DNA of 64,000 bases from Gottschalkia purinilytica (GCF_001190785.1 NZ_LGSS01000005.1:124001-188000); one strand, 5' to 3'. Shown: positions 54,992 through 63,621, counted from the stretch's first letter. A program made the numbers and translations. Notes: generated by a model from the letters alone, not told the origin.

Positions 54992-57100
54992 ATGGAGAAA
55001 ACCTTTGAATGTATGCTTGCTGGTAGAAAGCTTTCTGTAACTATTAATAAAGTTGCTGAACAGGCAAATGGAGCTTGTCTAGTAAGATATGGAGATACAG
55101 TAGTACTTGTTACAGCAGTAGCTTCTAAAGAGCCAAAAGAAGGAATAGATTTTTTCCCGTTAAGTGTTGACTATGAAGAAAGATTATATGCAGTAGGAAA
55201 AATACCTGGTGGATTTATAAAAAGAGAAGGTAAACCAAGTGAAAAGGCTATTTTAACTTCAAGGCTTATAGATAGACCTATAAGACCGTTATTCCCAAAA
55301 GATTATAGAAACGATGTTCAAGTAATAGCGTGTGTTTTATCAGTAGATCAAGATTGTACTCCTGACATAGTATCTATGATAGGATCGTCTATTGCTTTAA
55401 CAATATCAGATATACCTTTTGGAGGACCAACAGGATCAGTTTGTGTAGGATTAATAGATGGTAAATTTGTTATAAATCCTACTGGCGAAGAAAGAGAAAT
55501 AACTGATCTAAATTTAGTAGTATCAGGAACTGAAGATGCTATTATGATGGTTGAAGCTGGATCTAATGAAATTTCAGAAGAAATTATGTTAGAAGCAATT
55601 ATGACAGGCCATGAAGAAATAAAAAAGATATGTAGATTTATTGATGATATAAGAAATGAAGTAGGAAAAGAAAAGAAAGAATATAAGGCTTTTAAGGTAG
55701 AAGAAGAACTTGAAAAAGAAGTAAGAGAGTATGCTACTGAGAAAATGACATCAGCTATTCAAACAGTAGATAAACAAGAAAGACAAGATAATATGGATAA
55801 GGTGAAAGAAGAAGTAATTGAATACTTCATAGAAAAGTATCCAGAAAACGAAAAAGATATTGGAGAAGTACTTTATAGCATAATTAAAGAAGAAGTAAGA
55901 AGACTTATTCTTGAGGAAGGTATAAGACCTGATAACAGAAAGGTAGATGAAATTAGAAAGATAACTAGTGAAGTAGGAATTCTACCAAGAACACATGGTT
56001 CAGGACTATTTACAAGAGGTCAGACTCAAGTTCTTACAGTTGCAACGCTAGGAGCTGCAAGTGATGTACAGATAATAGATGGACTAGGAGAAGAGGAATC
56101 TAAAAGATATATGCATCATTACAACTTCCCACCTTATAGTGTAGGTGAAGCTAGATTCTTAAGAGGACCTGGAAGAAGAGAAATAGGTCATGGTGCTTTA
56201 GCAGAAAGAGCTTTAGAACCTGTTATACCTAGTGTTGAAGAGTTTCCTTATACAATAAGATTAGTTTCAGAAGTTTTAAGTTCTAATGGATCTACTTCTC
56301 AAGCTAGCGTTTGTGGTAGTACATTAGCGTTACTAGATGCAGGAGTTCCTATATCATCACCAGTTGCTGGTATAGCTATGGGACTTATGAAAGGTAACGA
56401 CAAGGTTGCTATATTAACAGATATACAAGGAATGGAAGATTTCTTAGGAGACATGGATTTTAAAGTAGCTGGAACTGAAAAAGGAATTACTGCAATTCAA
56501 ATGGATATAAAAATAGCAGGTATAGATAGAGAAATATTGAAAGAAGCTTTAGAGAGAGCTAAACAAGGAAGATTTTTTATACTAAATAAAATGAATGAAG
56601 TGATCTCAACGCCAAGAAAAGAATTGTCACCTTATGCACCTAGGTTATTTACTATAAACGTAAACCCAGATAAAATTAGAGATATAATAGGACCTGGTGG
56701 AAAAACAATTAAGAAGATAATAGATGAGACTGGAGTAAAAATAGATACAGAAGACGATGGAAAAATTACTATTGCTTCAGAAACTGTTGAAATGGGTGAA
56801 AAAGCTATAGAGATTATTCAAGGAATAATTAAAGAAGTAGAAGTAGGAGATATATATTTAGGTAAAGTTACAAGAATAGTATCATTTGGCGCATTTGTTG
56901 AAATATTAAATGGAAAAGAAGGATTAGTTCATATATCTAATATTTCAAGAGAAAGAGTAAATAAAGTTGAAGATGTGTTATCTATAGGAGATGAAATACT
57001 AGTTAAGGTTACTGAAATAGATAACCAAGGAAGAGTAAACTTATCTAGAAAAGAACTTTTACCTAAGGAAGATAAAAACGAAAACAAAGAAGAGAAATAG
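54992..57100 (+). CDS. pnp: Polyribonucleotide nucleotidyltransferase
   Basis: PNPase is a phosphorolytic 3'-5' exoribonuclease. Two RNase PH domains (about 1-230 and 315-540) with [18 protein letters not shown] and [16 protein letters not shown], then KH ([18 protein letters not shown]) and S1 ([20 protein letters not shown]) domains. 702 residues, intact. AAAGGAGGTAAAGT precedes the ATG. Confidence 0.98.
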   Translation: MEKTFECMLAGRKLSVTINKVAEQANGACLVRYGDTVVLVTAVASKEPKEGIDFFPLSVDYEERLYAVGKIPGGFIKREGKPSEKAILTSRLIDRPIRPLFPKDYRNDVQVIACVLSVDQDCTPDIVSMIGSSIALTISDIPFGGPTGSVCVGLIDGKFVINPTGEEREITDLNLVVSGTEDAIMMVEAGSNEISEEIMLEAIMTGHEEIKKICRFIDDIRNEVGKEKKEYKAFKVEEELEKEVREYATEKMTSAIQTVDKQERQDNMDKVKEEVIEYFIEKYPENEKDIGEVLYSIIKEEVRRLILEEGIRPDNRKVDEIRKITSEVGILPRTHGSGLFTRGQTQVLTVATLGAASDVQIIDGLGEEESKRYMHHYNFPPYSVGEARFLRGPGRREIGHGALAERALEPVIPSVEEFPYTIRLVSEVLSSNGSTSQASVCGSTLALLDAGVPISSPVAGIAMGLMKGNDKVAILTDIQGMEDFLGDMDFKVAGTEKGITAIQMDIKIAGIDREILKEALERAKQGRFFILNKMNEVISTPRKELSPYAPRLFTINVNPDKIRDIIGPGGKTIKKIIDETGVKIDTEDDGKITIASETVEMGEKAIEIIQGIIKEVEVGDIYLGKVTRIVSFGAFVEILNGKEGLVHISNISRERVNKVEDVLSIGDEILVKVTEIDNQGRVNLSRKELLPKEDKNENKEEK

Positions 57101-57140
57101 ACATGAGCCATAAAAGGTTTGTGTCTTTTATTATTTTTTG
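57099..57140 (+). terminator. Putative terminator after pnp
   Basis: AGACA (57099-57103) pairs with TGTCT (57122-57126), with CC/GG inside the loop region, followed by TTTATTATTTTTTG. A modest hairpin but with a good U-tract. Confidence 0.6.
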
Positions 57141-57223
57141 AATAAATTTAATTATATTTTTAAAATATTAGAATATTAATATATTGAGAGATTATTTAGT
57201 TTATTTTAAAGGGGGTTCTAATA

Positions 57224-57943
57224 ATGAAGTTATTTTACATAAGATATAAAACTTTGTATAAAGTAGTTTTAGCATTAGTAATATTAATGGTAATACTAGT
57301 ATTTTCAATTATTGGTATTAAAAGTAGGTCTTCAAAGGAAACATTTTATAATGATGATGTAATATATAAAGGGACAAAAGATACAAAGACCATAGCCTTT
57401 GCCTGCAATATTGACTGGGGGGAAGAGCATATACCTAAAATGTTAGATATATTTAAAGAAAATAAAATTAATATAACTTTTTTCCCTACTGGAAGATGGG
57501 CGGAAAAAAATCCTGATTTATTAAAAGATATACATAAAAGCGGAAATGAAATAGGTAACCATGGATTTACACATAGAGACTATGATAAACTGGATTATCA
57601 GCAAAATAAAGAGGAAATATCAAAGTCCCATGATACTATAAAAGGTATAATAAAGGTAGAGCCTAAACACTTCGCTCCTCCTTCAGGTGCCTTTAATGAT
57701 AGTACAGTAAAAGCAGCTAAAGAGCTAAATTACAATGTTATTATGTGGAGTGTTGATACTATAGACTGGAGAAAAGACAGTACAAGGGATATAATAGTAG
57801 ATAGAGTAGTAAGTAAAGCACACAATTCGGCAATAGTATTAATGCATCCTACAGAAGAAACAGTGAAAGCATTACCTATAATGATACAGTCATTAAAAGA
57901 AAAAGGATATAAAATTGGGAAGATAAGTGATATTATAGATTAA
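57224..57943 (+). CDS. Polysaccharide deacetylase family protein (YlxY/PdaB-like)
   Basis: The 239 residues have one N-terminal transmembrane anchor (about 13-31) and a NodB-like catalytic fold. The motifs are divergent in the PdaB/YlxY manner: FACNIDWGEEHIPKML replaces the usual TFDDG block; GNEIGNHGFTHRDYDKL gives the metal His residues; APPSGAFNDSTV and VLMHPTEETV follow. It lies between pnp and an M16 protease, as ylxY does in Bacillus. PdaB-type proteins are linked to spore cortex; that role is inferred. Start after AAAGGGGGTTC. Confidence 0.85.
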   Translation: MKLFYIRYKTLYKVVLALVILMVILVFSIIGIKSRSSKETFYNDDVIYKGTKDTKTIAFACNIDWGEEHIPKMLDIFKENKINITFFPTGRWAEKNPDLLKDIHKSGNEIGNHGFTHRDYDKLDYQQNKEEISKSHDTIKGIIKVEPKHFAPPSGAFNDSTVKAAKELNYNVIMWSVDTIDWRKDSTRDIIVDRVVSKAHNSAIVLMHPTEETVKALPIMIQSLKEKGYKIGKISDIID

Positions 57944-58022
57944 TAGAATTTAACAAGTTGTAATTAAATGTACTTTATTCTATAATTAATAAAAGTGATT
58001 AGACTAGACTTAGGAGGAAATC

Positions 58023-59291
58023 ATGTATAACAAAATTACACTGGATAATGGACTACGCATCGTGACTGAATATATACCTCATGTAAAATCAGTATCTATA
58101 GGATTATGGGTAGAGGCAGGATCACGTAAAGAAGAAACACAAAATAATGGAGTTACGCACTTTATAGAACATATGCTATTTAAAGGAACTGAAAGTCGTT
58201 CAGCTAAAGATATAGCAGAATCTATAGATAATATTGGAGGACAAATAAACGCATTTACTAGCAAGGAATGTACCTGCTACTATGCAAAAGTTTTAGATAG
58301 ACATCTTTCTACTGCAATAGAAGTATTATCTGATATGTTCTTTAATTCTAAATTTGACGAAGAAGAAATACTTAAAGAAAAAGGTGTTGTTTTTGAAGAA
58401 ATAAAAATGTATGAAGATTCTCCAGAAGATTTAGTATATGATTTATTATCTGAAACTTTTTTTGAAAATCACCCTTTAGGATTACCTATACTAGGAAGTA
58501 ACCAAACTTTAAGTAGTTTAAATAAAGATGATATAATAGATTACTATAAAAAACATTATACACCTGAAAATACTGTGATATCTCTAGTAGGCAACTTTGA
58601 TAGTAATGAAGCTATAAGCTTAATTAAGAATTATTTTGACAGCTGGGAGTCAGAAAAAAAGTATGTTCAAGATAATGGCAAATTGAAATTATATCCTAAG
58701 ATTATAAGTAAGAAAAAAGATATTGAACAATTACACTTTTGCTTAGGGATGGAGGGTATACCAAATGGAGATGACGATTTATATCCTCTTTTAATAGCTA
58801 ATAATGTTTTTGGTGGAGGTATGAGTTCAAGATTGTTTCAAACAATAAGAGAAGAAAAAGGACTTGTATATTCTATATATTCATATTTAAGTACTTATAA
58901 AGATACAGGATTATTTTCTATATATGCAGGATTAAATCCTGACAACTTACTAACTGCATCAAAAATCATAAAAAATAATATAGAAACTATTAAAAAAAGT
59001 TTGTTGAGTAAAGAAGAAATATTAAAATCTAAAGAACAACTTAAAGGAAACTACATATTAGGGCTTGAGAGTACATCTAGCAGAATGACTTCAATAGGAA
59101 AGTCAGAGCTTTTACTTGGCAAGATAACTTCACCACAGGAAGTTCTAGATAAAATAGACAATGTATCTTTGAATGATATAGAGAGAGTTATTAAAAAAGT
59201 ATTTGATAATAGTAAGTATAGTATAACTTTTGTAGGAAATATAAAAGATGAAGAAAGACTAAAAAATGATCTTGAACATATATTTTTCTAA
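58023..59291 (+). CDS. M16-family zinc protease (MlpA/YmxG-like)
   Basis: The 422 residues form the two-lobe M16B peptidase. The inverted zinc motif HFIEHMLFKGT (His46, Glu49, His50) is intact, with the downstream Glu in [18 protein letters not shown] and the C-lobe signature GGGMSSRLFQTIREEKGLVYS. In Bacillus this is mlpA (ymxG), preceded by ylxY and followed by ymxH, as here apart from the inserted segment. Start after TAGGAGGAAATC. Confidence 0.93.
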   Translation: MYNKITLDNGLRIVTEYIPHVKSVSIGLWVEAGSRKEETQNNGVTHFIEHMLFKGTESRSAKDIAESIDNIGGQINAFTSKECTCYYAKVLDRHLSTAIEVLSDMFFNSKFDEEEILKEKGVVFEEIKMYEDSPEDLVYDLLSETFFENHPLGLPILGSNQTLSSLNKDDIIDYYKKHYTPENTVISLVGNFDSNEAISLIKNYFDSWESEKKYVQDNGKLKLYPKIISKKKDIEQLHFCLGMEGIPNGDDDLYPLLIANNVFGGGMSSRLFQTIREEKGLVYSIYSYLSTYKDTGLFSIYAGLNPDNLLTASKIIKNNIETIKKSLLSKEEILKSKEQLKGNYILGLESTSSRMTSIGKSELLLGKITSPQEVLDKIDNVSLNDIERVIKKVFDNSKYSITFVGNIKDEERLKNDLEHIFF

Positions 59292-59316
59292 GGTTACTAT
59301 AATGTTATAGTAATCT
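59291..59316 (+). terminator. Hairpin at the end of the M16 protease gene
   Basis: A 12-bp stem (59291-59302 with 59305-59316, one G-U pair) with a nominal 2-nt loop starts at the last base of the stop codon. Only TTAGGTTT follows, so terminator strength is uncertain. It closes the long co-directional run of the window. Confidence 0.55.
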
Positions 59317-59394
59317 TAGGTTTACTATGTATTATGTCTATATTTATCATAAGTGACAATAAAAGCAAGAATTATAAACACAATAAATACTAAG

Positions 59395-59425
59395 ATCTTA
59401 ATTGTATTAATAATACAATTAAGAT
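59395..59425. repeat. 15-bp-arm perfect palindrome
   Basis: Arms 59395-59409 and 59411-59425 are perfect inverted copies (ATCTTAATTGTATTA) around one central base. It lies in the 376-bp gene-free gap between the protease and the minus-strand methyltransferase. It may be a bidirectional terminator for the converging genes; there is no clear U-tract. Confidence 0.6.
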
Positions 59426-59471
59426 AAGTATATATTTATGATATAGTCAAAAGGAATCTAAACTTTAAACT

Positions 59472-59573
59472 TAGCTTGTTGAATAACTAGAAAAATTCTA
59501 TTATACAATAGAAACTTAAAAAGTAACTAATGGTTGTATACTTTTTTGATTTCATAAATTATTTAACAAGCTA
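59472..59573. other. Compact structured element: outer stem with two inner hairpins
   Basis: TAGCTTGTT (59472-59480) pairs with AACAAGCTA (59565-59573), extendable with mismatches to about 18 bp. Inside lie two hairpins: TTCTATT/AATAGAA (59496-59502, 59507-59513) and AAAAAGTA/TACTTTTT (59518-59525, 59539-59546). The whole makes a 102-nt three-way junction with no ORF. It could be a small non-coding RNA, a structured 3' region or a MITE-like remnant. I do not recognise a named family. Confidence 0.4.
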
Positions 59574-59667
59574 GTATAAGAACTAATATAAATATTTAAG
59601 TTAACCTATTGAGGCAGTTAATGTCAATAGTATCATATAGAAATTAGAAGCTAAATTTAATTATAAA

Positions 59668-60801
59668 TTATCTAGGTGGTTTTAATCCATAATATTGATA
59701 AAAATCTACTTTTATTCTTCCATTATAAAGCTTTCTTTTTTTATCTGAATCTTTGCCATATATTTTTTCAAACTTTTCATAAGAAGTTAATATATATTTA
59801 GACCATGTATCTAACTTATTAAACTTTTTACCTAAAATTTTATATAACTCTATAACTTTATCAATATTACTTAACCTTTCTCCATAAGGTGGATTACATA
59901 TAAGCACTCCATAATCTTTATTTACATTTAACTTAAGAATATCTTTAATTTCAAAGTTAATGCAATCGTCAACTCCAGCTTCATAGGCATTATTTTTAGC
60001 AATTTCAATAGCATTAGAATCAATATCAGAAGCATAAATGTTGAGTTCAGTATCTTGATCTATAGATTTTAAAGCTTTCACTCTTTCTTTTTTCCATATA
60101 TCTTTATCTATACAAGGCCAGTATTCTGAAGCAAAATCTCTATTAAGTCCAGGAGCAATGTTTTTACCTATTAGAGCTGCTTCAATAGGTATAGTTCCAG
60201 ACCCACAGAAAGGATCTAAGAGAATTCTATTCTTGTCCCAGAAACTTAACATAACCATAGCTGCTGCTAAAGTTTCTTTTATGGGAGCTTCAGTGTTCTT
60301 TATCCTATAGCCTCTTTTATGTAGACCTGCTCCACTTGTATCAATAGTTAAAGTTGCTATATCTTTAAGTATTGATACTTGTATAGTATATTCTGGACCT
60401 GTTTCTTTAAACCATTCAGTATCATATTTTGATTTTAACTTTTCTACTACTGATTTTTTTACTATTGCTTGACAATCAGATATACTGAATAATTTTGATT
60501 TGACAGATTTACCTTCTACTGTAAATTTACCATCTTCAGATATCCATTCATCCCAAGGTAGTTTTTTCGTTTTTTCAAATAGTTCCTCAAAAGATAAGGC
60601 CTTAAACTCTCCTATTTTCAATAATACTCTATCAGCACTTCTTAGCCATAAGTTGGCTTTTGGAATACTTGATATGTCTCCTTTAAAAACAACTTTACCA
60701 TTATCTACACTAATAATATCAAAACCTAAATTTTTTATTTCACTTTTTACTACAGACTCTAGTCCAAATGTTGAAGTAGCTATAAGTTCTATTTCTTTCA
60801 T
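59668..60801 (-). CDS. THUMP-domain class I SAM-dependent RNA methyltransferase (RlmL/YpsC-like)
   Basis: The 377 residues comprise an N-terminal ferredoxin-like and THUMP region (about 1-160) and a C-terminal UPF0020 methyltransferase. That part has the SAM motif ILLDPFCGSGTIPIEAALI and the base-flipping motif VLICNPPYGERL. It matches Firmicutes YpsC, related to the first half of E. coli RlmL, which methylates a 23S rRNA guanine; the exact target here is inferred. It is on the minus strand and starts the accessory insertion. AGGAGAG lies upstream of the ATG. Confidence 0.92.
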   Translation of the reverse strand: MKEIELIATSTFGLESVVKSEIKNLGFDIISVDNGKVVFKGDISSIPKANLWLRSADRVLLKIGEFKALSFEELFEKTKKLPWDEWISEDGKFTVEGKSVKSKLFSISDCQAIVKKSVVEKLKSKYDTEWFKETGPEYTIQVSILKDIATLTIDTSGAGLHKRGYRIKNTEAPIKETLAAAMVMLSFWDKNRILLDPFCGSGTIPIEAALIGKNIAPGLNRDFASEYWPCIDKDIWKKERVKALKSIDQDTELNIYASDIDSNAIEIAKNNAYEAGVDDCINFEIKDILKLNVNKDYGVLICNPPYGERLSNIDKVIELYKILGKKFNKLDTWSKYILTSYEKFEKIYGKDSDKKRKLYNGRIKVDFYQYYGLKPPR

Positions 60802-60845
60802 AAAGATATCTCTCCTAACTAAAATAAGATTACACTATAAAAAAC

Positions 60846-60854
60846 ATTATAACA
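60846..60854 (-). promoter_or_regulatory. Extended -10 promoter of the methyltransferase gene
   Basis: On the minus strand, TGTTATAAT (complement of 60846-60854) is a consensus extended -10 element 45 bp before the start codon. No good -35 hexamer lies at 17 bp, as often seen with TG-extended promoters. Confidence 0.55.
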
Positions 60855-61088
60855 AAAGTTTAAAAATATTTCTTATAGTTTTAAGGAGATAAAGGATTTG
60901 TTTTAAGAAGTTTATTGTATTAAAAAAATATTGATCAACAAGAAATAAATATTTACATATAATTGAATTAATATAGATTAAAGAGTTTTTATTCAAATTA
61001 CGTTTAAATATAATAACTATATTGAACTTTGTATGCTAAGTAAATAACTAATAAAATATATTATTAGTATAAAATATTAAATATAGAA
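60855..61088. other. AT-rich gap between methyltransferase and the first SPOCS-like gene
   Basis: Very AT-rich, with no ORF of note, no tRNA and no recognised RNA. The part from about 61060 resembles the 3' flank of the second SPOCS-like copy (around 62540), so it marks the edge of the tandem duplication. Confidence 0.5.
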
Positions 61089-61127
61089 CATAAAATTAGG
61101 ATATGCACATCTAATGTACGTATCCTA
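61089..61127 (-). terminator. Terminator of the first SPOCS-like gene
   Basis: TAGGATA (61097-61103) and TATCCTA (61121-61127) form the outer stem, with ACAT/ATGT inside; on the minus strand the hairpin is followed by a T-rich tract (complement of TAAAAT). A homologous hairpin follows the second copy. Confidence 0.65.
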
Positions 61128-61142
61128 GCAATAAAGTATTAA

Positions 61143-61973
61143 TTAACTATTTACTGGACCAATTGCAACTTGTTGTTTTTGTAAAATCTTAAGAGTAAGA
61201 GATATAACCATTTTTTCTTCGATTTTTGTGAAAAATTTTTCCTCAAACGGAAGATCCCCTTTAGATGAATATGTACGATTTGAAAATTCATCGAACTCAA
61301 CAATTTTACTACAAATTAATTCACAAAACGGTAGTTCATTAAAAAATTCAGTACTTGTTTGGTTGAATTCTGAAAAATCTCCAGATAATAATTTATCTTT
61401 TTCAGCAAAATCGTTTGGTAATTCTTCTACTCTAAAATATTCAAATTCATTTGATGTGTTATTAATAATAGGTAGCGGCTGGTTGCCATTAAAAGTAACA
61501 GGTGTTGAACATTCAAAAGGAATATCAACTGTACAATGATGTATCTCTCCACATATTCCTTCTTTATTTGAACATACTTTTGTAGAATAATCAATATTTT
61601 TACGAACAAATCCTTTAATGAATAAGACATTAGTATCTTGTAAAAGTAAACATTGAGTTATTTTTACTTTTTTCTTAATATCTTTAATCTCAAGTGCTGG
61701 TTCAGGTAAATCAATAATAGAAGCTAAATTGAATTGCACTGTTAATTTCGCTAAAACAACAGGTATCTTAACTATAGCACCTGTTGTAATTGGATTTATT
61801 TGTACTTGAATATTATTACAAGTGTCTATAACTCTACTTTCAACATTAACACAATTATTTAACTTCGATGATCCGGATTTTTTAGAACTATTACAAGAAA
61901 CTACAGAATTTCTACAATGGTTATCATAAGGGTATATACGATTTGCTCTATAAGTAACTTGCTTATTGGACAC
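61143..61973 (-). CDS. Cysteine-rich SPOCS/CsxC-like spore-surface protein, copy A
   Basis: The 276 residues contain a SPOCS (DUF3794)-like core: IPVVLAKLTVQFNLAS, then LPEPALEIKDIKKKVKITQC, LFIKGFVRKNIDYST, and a second half with HHCTVDIPFECSTPV and FFNELPFCELICSKI. There are 11 cysteines, nine of them shared with copy B. No signal peptide or transmembrane segment is seen. The pattern fits the CsxC-type exosporium/coat proteins of clostridia; spore location is inferred. The start is GTG behind AAGGAGG. The N-terminal 50 residues are low-complexity and differ from copy B. Confidence 0.75.
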   Translation of the reverse strand: MSNKQVTYRANRIYPYDNHCRNSVVSCNSSKKSGSSKLNNCVNVESRVIDTCNNIQVQINPITTGAIVKIPVVLAKLTVQFNLASIIDLPEPALEIKDIKKKVKITQCLLLQDTNVLFIKGFVRKNIDYSTKVCSNKEGICGEIHHCTVDIPFECSTPVTFNGNQPLPIINNTSNEFEYFRVEELPNDFAEKDKLLSGDFSEFNQTSTEFFNELPFCELICSKIVEFDEFSNRTYSSKGDLPFEEKFFTKIEEKMVISLTLKILQKQQVAIGPVNS

Positions 61974-62035
61974 ACTAGTTTCCTCCTTTTAAATTTTTAT
62001 AATGTTAACAATAATAAGATTTTGGCATCTAATTT

Positions 62036-62064
62036 ATAATATTCTATTATTTTATTTTGGTGAA
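62036..62064 (-). promoter_or_regulatory. Promoter of SPOCS-like copy A
   Basis: On the minus strand: TTCACC (complement of 62059-62064), 17 bp, TATTAT (complement of 62036-62041), 62 bp before the GTG start. The same TTCACC-17-TATTAT arrangement is seen upstream of copy B, twice. Whether it is read by sigma-A or a sporulation sigma factor cannot be decided from sequence alone. Confidence 0.6.
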
Positions 62065-62157
62065 TAATATTTATATCTATTAAGTGATGACATAAATAAT
62101 AAAAAGCATAATAAAAAAACAAAACATAAAATAAATAATAAAATTATTATTGAAAAG

Positions 62158-62390
62158 ATGCCCTTAGATGATTTAAAAGAAGAGAAAATAAAATTAAGTG
62201 AAATTATTAAGAGAAAAAATAGTACGCCTAAACAATAAAGAAATCAGATATGAAAAGGAAATTCAGATTTGATTATTATTAGAAGGTGGTAAAATGTTGT
62301 TATTACTAATTTTTAATAAAAATCAATTTAGAATTTTGTAAAATAGAGATAAAGTAAGAATACCATGGAATAGTGTAAAAAAATATAGAT
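62158..62390 (+). pseudogene. Decayed copy of ymxH (YlmC/YmxH PRC-barrel gene)
   Basis: This stretch is clearly homologous to the apparently intact gene at the right end of the window. Matching pieces are TTAAAAGAAGAGAAAATRAA (62172-62191), CAGATTTGATTATT against CGGATTTGCTTATT, AAAAATCAATTTAGA against AAAAATCAGTTTAGA, and ATACCATGGAATAGTGTAAA against ATACCTTGGAACAGTGTAAA. The copy has several stops and frameshifts (for example TAA near 62237 and 62339) and a scrambled middle. It was left behind by the duplication of the neighbouring SPOCS-like gene. Confidence 0.82.
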
Positions 62391-62550
62391 GAACTAAGAC
62401 AAATCACATCAGAAAAAATATTACGGCAATAATTTTTAGAATGTTTTTTAATCTAAGTAAGATGAAGTACTCATATCTATAAAATGGTAATACTAAAGTA
62501 ATGTTAATAAACAAAATTTATATAGTTCATACAAGTGAAGTAAAATATTT
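62391..62550. other. AT-rich spacer between duplication units
   Basis: No ORF or hairpin of note. The stretch just after the ymxH remnant may contain sequence from the original downstream neighbour of ymxH, but I could not recognise it. Confidence 0.4.
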
Positions 62551-62600
62551 TAATATTAAAAATAAAACTAGGATATATAGATATAATCTACATATCCTAG
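62551..62600 (-). terminator. Terminator of the second SPOCS-like gene
   Basis: CTAGGATAT (62568-62576) pairs with ATATCCTAG (62592-62600), with a TAGAT/ATCTA inner stem. On the minus strand it is followed by TTTTATTTTTAAT. It is homologous to the hairpin after copy A but longer. Confidence 0.8.
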
Positions 62601-62614
62601 TAATAAAATGCTAA

Positions 62615-63427
62615 CTAACCATTTGTTGGGCTAATTGCAACTTGTTGTTTTTGCAAGATCTTAAGTGTAAGGAATATAACCATTTTTTCTTCAATTTTGT
62701 CGAATAGTTTTTCCTCAAATGGAAGATCTCCTTTAGATGGACGATAACGATCTAAGAATTCATCAAATTCAACGATTCTACTGCAAATTAATTCACAGAA
62801 TGGAAGTTCATTGAAGAATTCCGTACTTGTTTGATTGAATTCTGAAAAATCTCCTGATAATAATTTATCTTTTTCAGCAAAATTGTTTGGTAATTTTTCA
62901 ACTCTAAAATATTCAAATTCATTTGACGTATTATTAATAACAGGTAGTGGCTGGTTACCATTAAAAGTAACAGGTGTTGAACATTCAAAAGGAACATCAA
63001 CTGTACAGTGACGGATATCACCACATACACCTTTTTTATTTGAACAGTCTTTCGTAGCAAACTGAATATTTTTACGAACGAATCCTTTAATAAATAACAC
63101 GTTAGTGTTTTGTAAAAGCAAACATTGAGTTATTTTTACTCTTTTCTTAATATCTTTAATTTCAAGTGCTGGTTCAGGTAAATCAATCTTAGATGTTACA
63201 TTAAATTGAACTGTTAATTCAGCTAAAACAACAGGTATTTTTGCTACAGCGCCTGTTTCAATTGGAGTTAACGGTACTGGACTATTATCACAAGTATCTA
63301 TAACTCCGCCTTTAACATCAACACATTTTTTTGATTTTGCTGAGTCAGCTTTTTTAGCACCACCATTAGCAGCACAAGGATTATTAAAAACCTGTACATT
63401 GTCTACATTATAATTAACTCTATTCAA
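62615..63427 (-). CDS. Cysteine-rich SPOCS/CsxC-like spore-surface protein, copy B
   Basis: The product is 270 residues and very similar to copy A from IETGAVAKIPVVLAELTVQF to the C-terminus (ILQKQQVAI followed by SPTNG); it has 10 cysteines. I place the start at TTG 63427, behind GAGGAGGAAATTATT, because that site aligns with the ribosome binding site and start of copy A. The open frame extends 53 codons further to 63586, but that part only translates the 93-bp promoter repeat (MLSGEKTSVDI occurring twice). N-terminal residues are Ala/Asn/Lys-rich and diverged from copy A. Confidence 0.75.
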   Translation of the reverse strand: MNRVNYNVDNVQVFNNPCAANGGAKKADSAKSKKCVDVKGGVIDTCDNSPVPLTPIETGAVAKIPVVLAELTVQFNVTSKIDLPEPALEIKDIKKRVKITQCLLLQNTNVLFIKGFVRKNIQFATKDCSNKKGVCGDIRHCTVDVPFECSTPVTFNGNQPLPVINNTSNEFEYFRVEKLPNNFAEKDKLLSGDFSEFNQTSTEFFNELPFCELICSRIVEFDEFLDRYRPSKGDLPFEEKLFDKIEEKMVIFLTLKILQKQQVAISPTNG

Positions 63428-63443
63428 AATAATTTCCTCCTCT

Positions 63444-63528
63444 AAATTTATTACGATGATAATATCTACTGATGTCTTTTCACCTGATAACATAATATTC
63501 TTATATGCTCTTTTGGTGAATGATATTT
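63444..63528. repeat. 93-bp tandem repeat, copy 1
   Basis: About 85 bp recur at a 93-bp offset with only a few changes; shared blocks include AATATCTACTGATGTCTTTT, CACCTGATAACATA and CTTTTGGTGAATGATATTT. This copy is nearest the SPOCS-like copy B and contains its proximal promoter. Confidence 0.9.
63492..63520 (-). promoter_or_regulatory. Proximal promoter of SPOCS-like copy B
   Basis: On the minus strand: TTCACC (complement of 63515-63520), 17-bp spacer, TATTAT (complement of 63492-63497), 64 bp before the TTG start. The geometry is the same as the promoter of copy A. Confidence 0.6.
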
Positions 63529-63536
63529 TGATTTTT

Positions 63537-63621
63537 AAACTTATTATGATGACAATATCTACTGATGTCTTTTCACCTGATAACATAGTATTCCTATATA
63601 CCCTTTTGGTGAATGATATTT
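63537..63621. repeat. 93-bp tandem repeat, copy 2
   Basis: Second unit of the direct repeat. It duplicates the whole promoter region upstream of copy B and is absent from the copy A flank. Confidence 0.9.
63585..63613 (-). promoter_or_regulatory. Distal duplicated promoter of SPOCS-like copy B
   Basis: On the minus strand: TTCACC (complement of 63608-63613), 17 bp, TACTAT (complement of 63585-63590). The -10 differs by one base from the proximal copy, so it may be weaker. Confidence 0.5.

Larger units (their letters stand above)
61060..62390. repeat. Tandem duplication, unit 1 (SPOCS-like gene plus ymxH remnant)
   Basis: Unit 1 contains, left to right, a minus-strand hairpin, a minus-strand SPOCS-like gene, its promoter and a decayed plus-strand ymxH. 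The same order recurs at about 62540-63975. Gene ends are offset by 1472 bp, gene starts by 1454 bp and ymxH starts by 1585 bp. Shared flanks include GAAACATAAAAT-type sequence (AAAACATAAAATAAATAATA versus GAAACATAAAATAATAATAA) just before ymxH. Confidence 0.8.

Noticed and set aside
62391-62550. Possible small gene or tRNA in the spacer between the duplication units
   Set aside because: No cloverleaf pattern, no GGTTCRA-type T-loop sequence, and only very short frames without ribosome binding sites.
63428-63586. N-terminal extension of SPOCS-like copy B containing two MLSGEKTSVDI repeats
   Set aside because: The bases are the 93-bp promoter repeat, the aligned ribosome binding site lies downstream of it, and copy A has no such extension.
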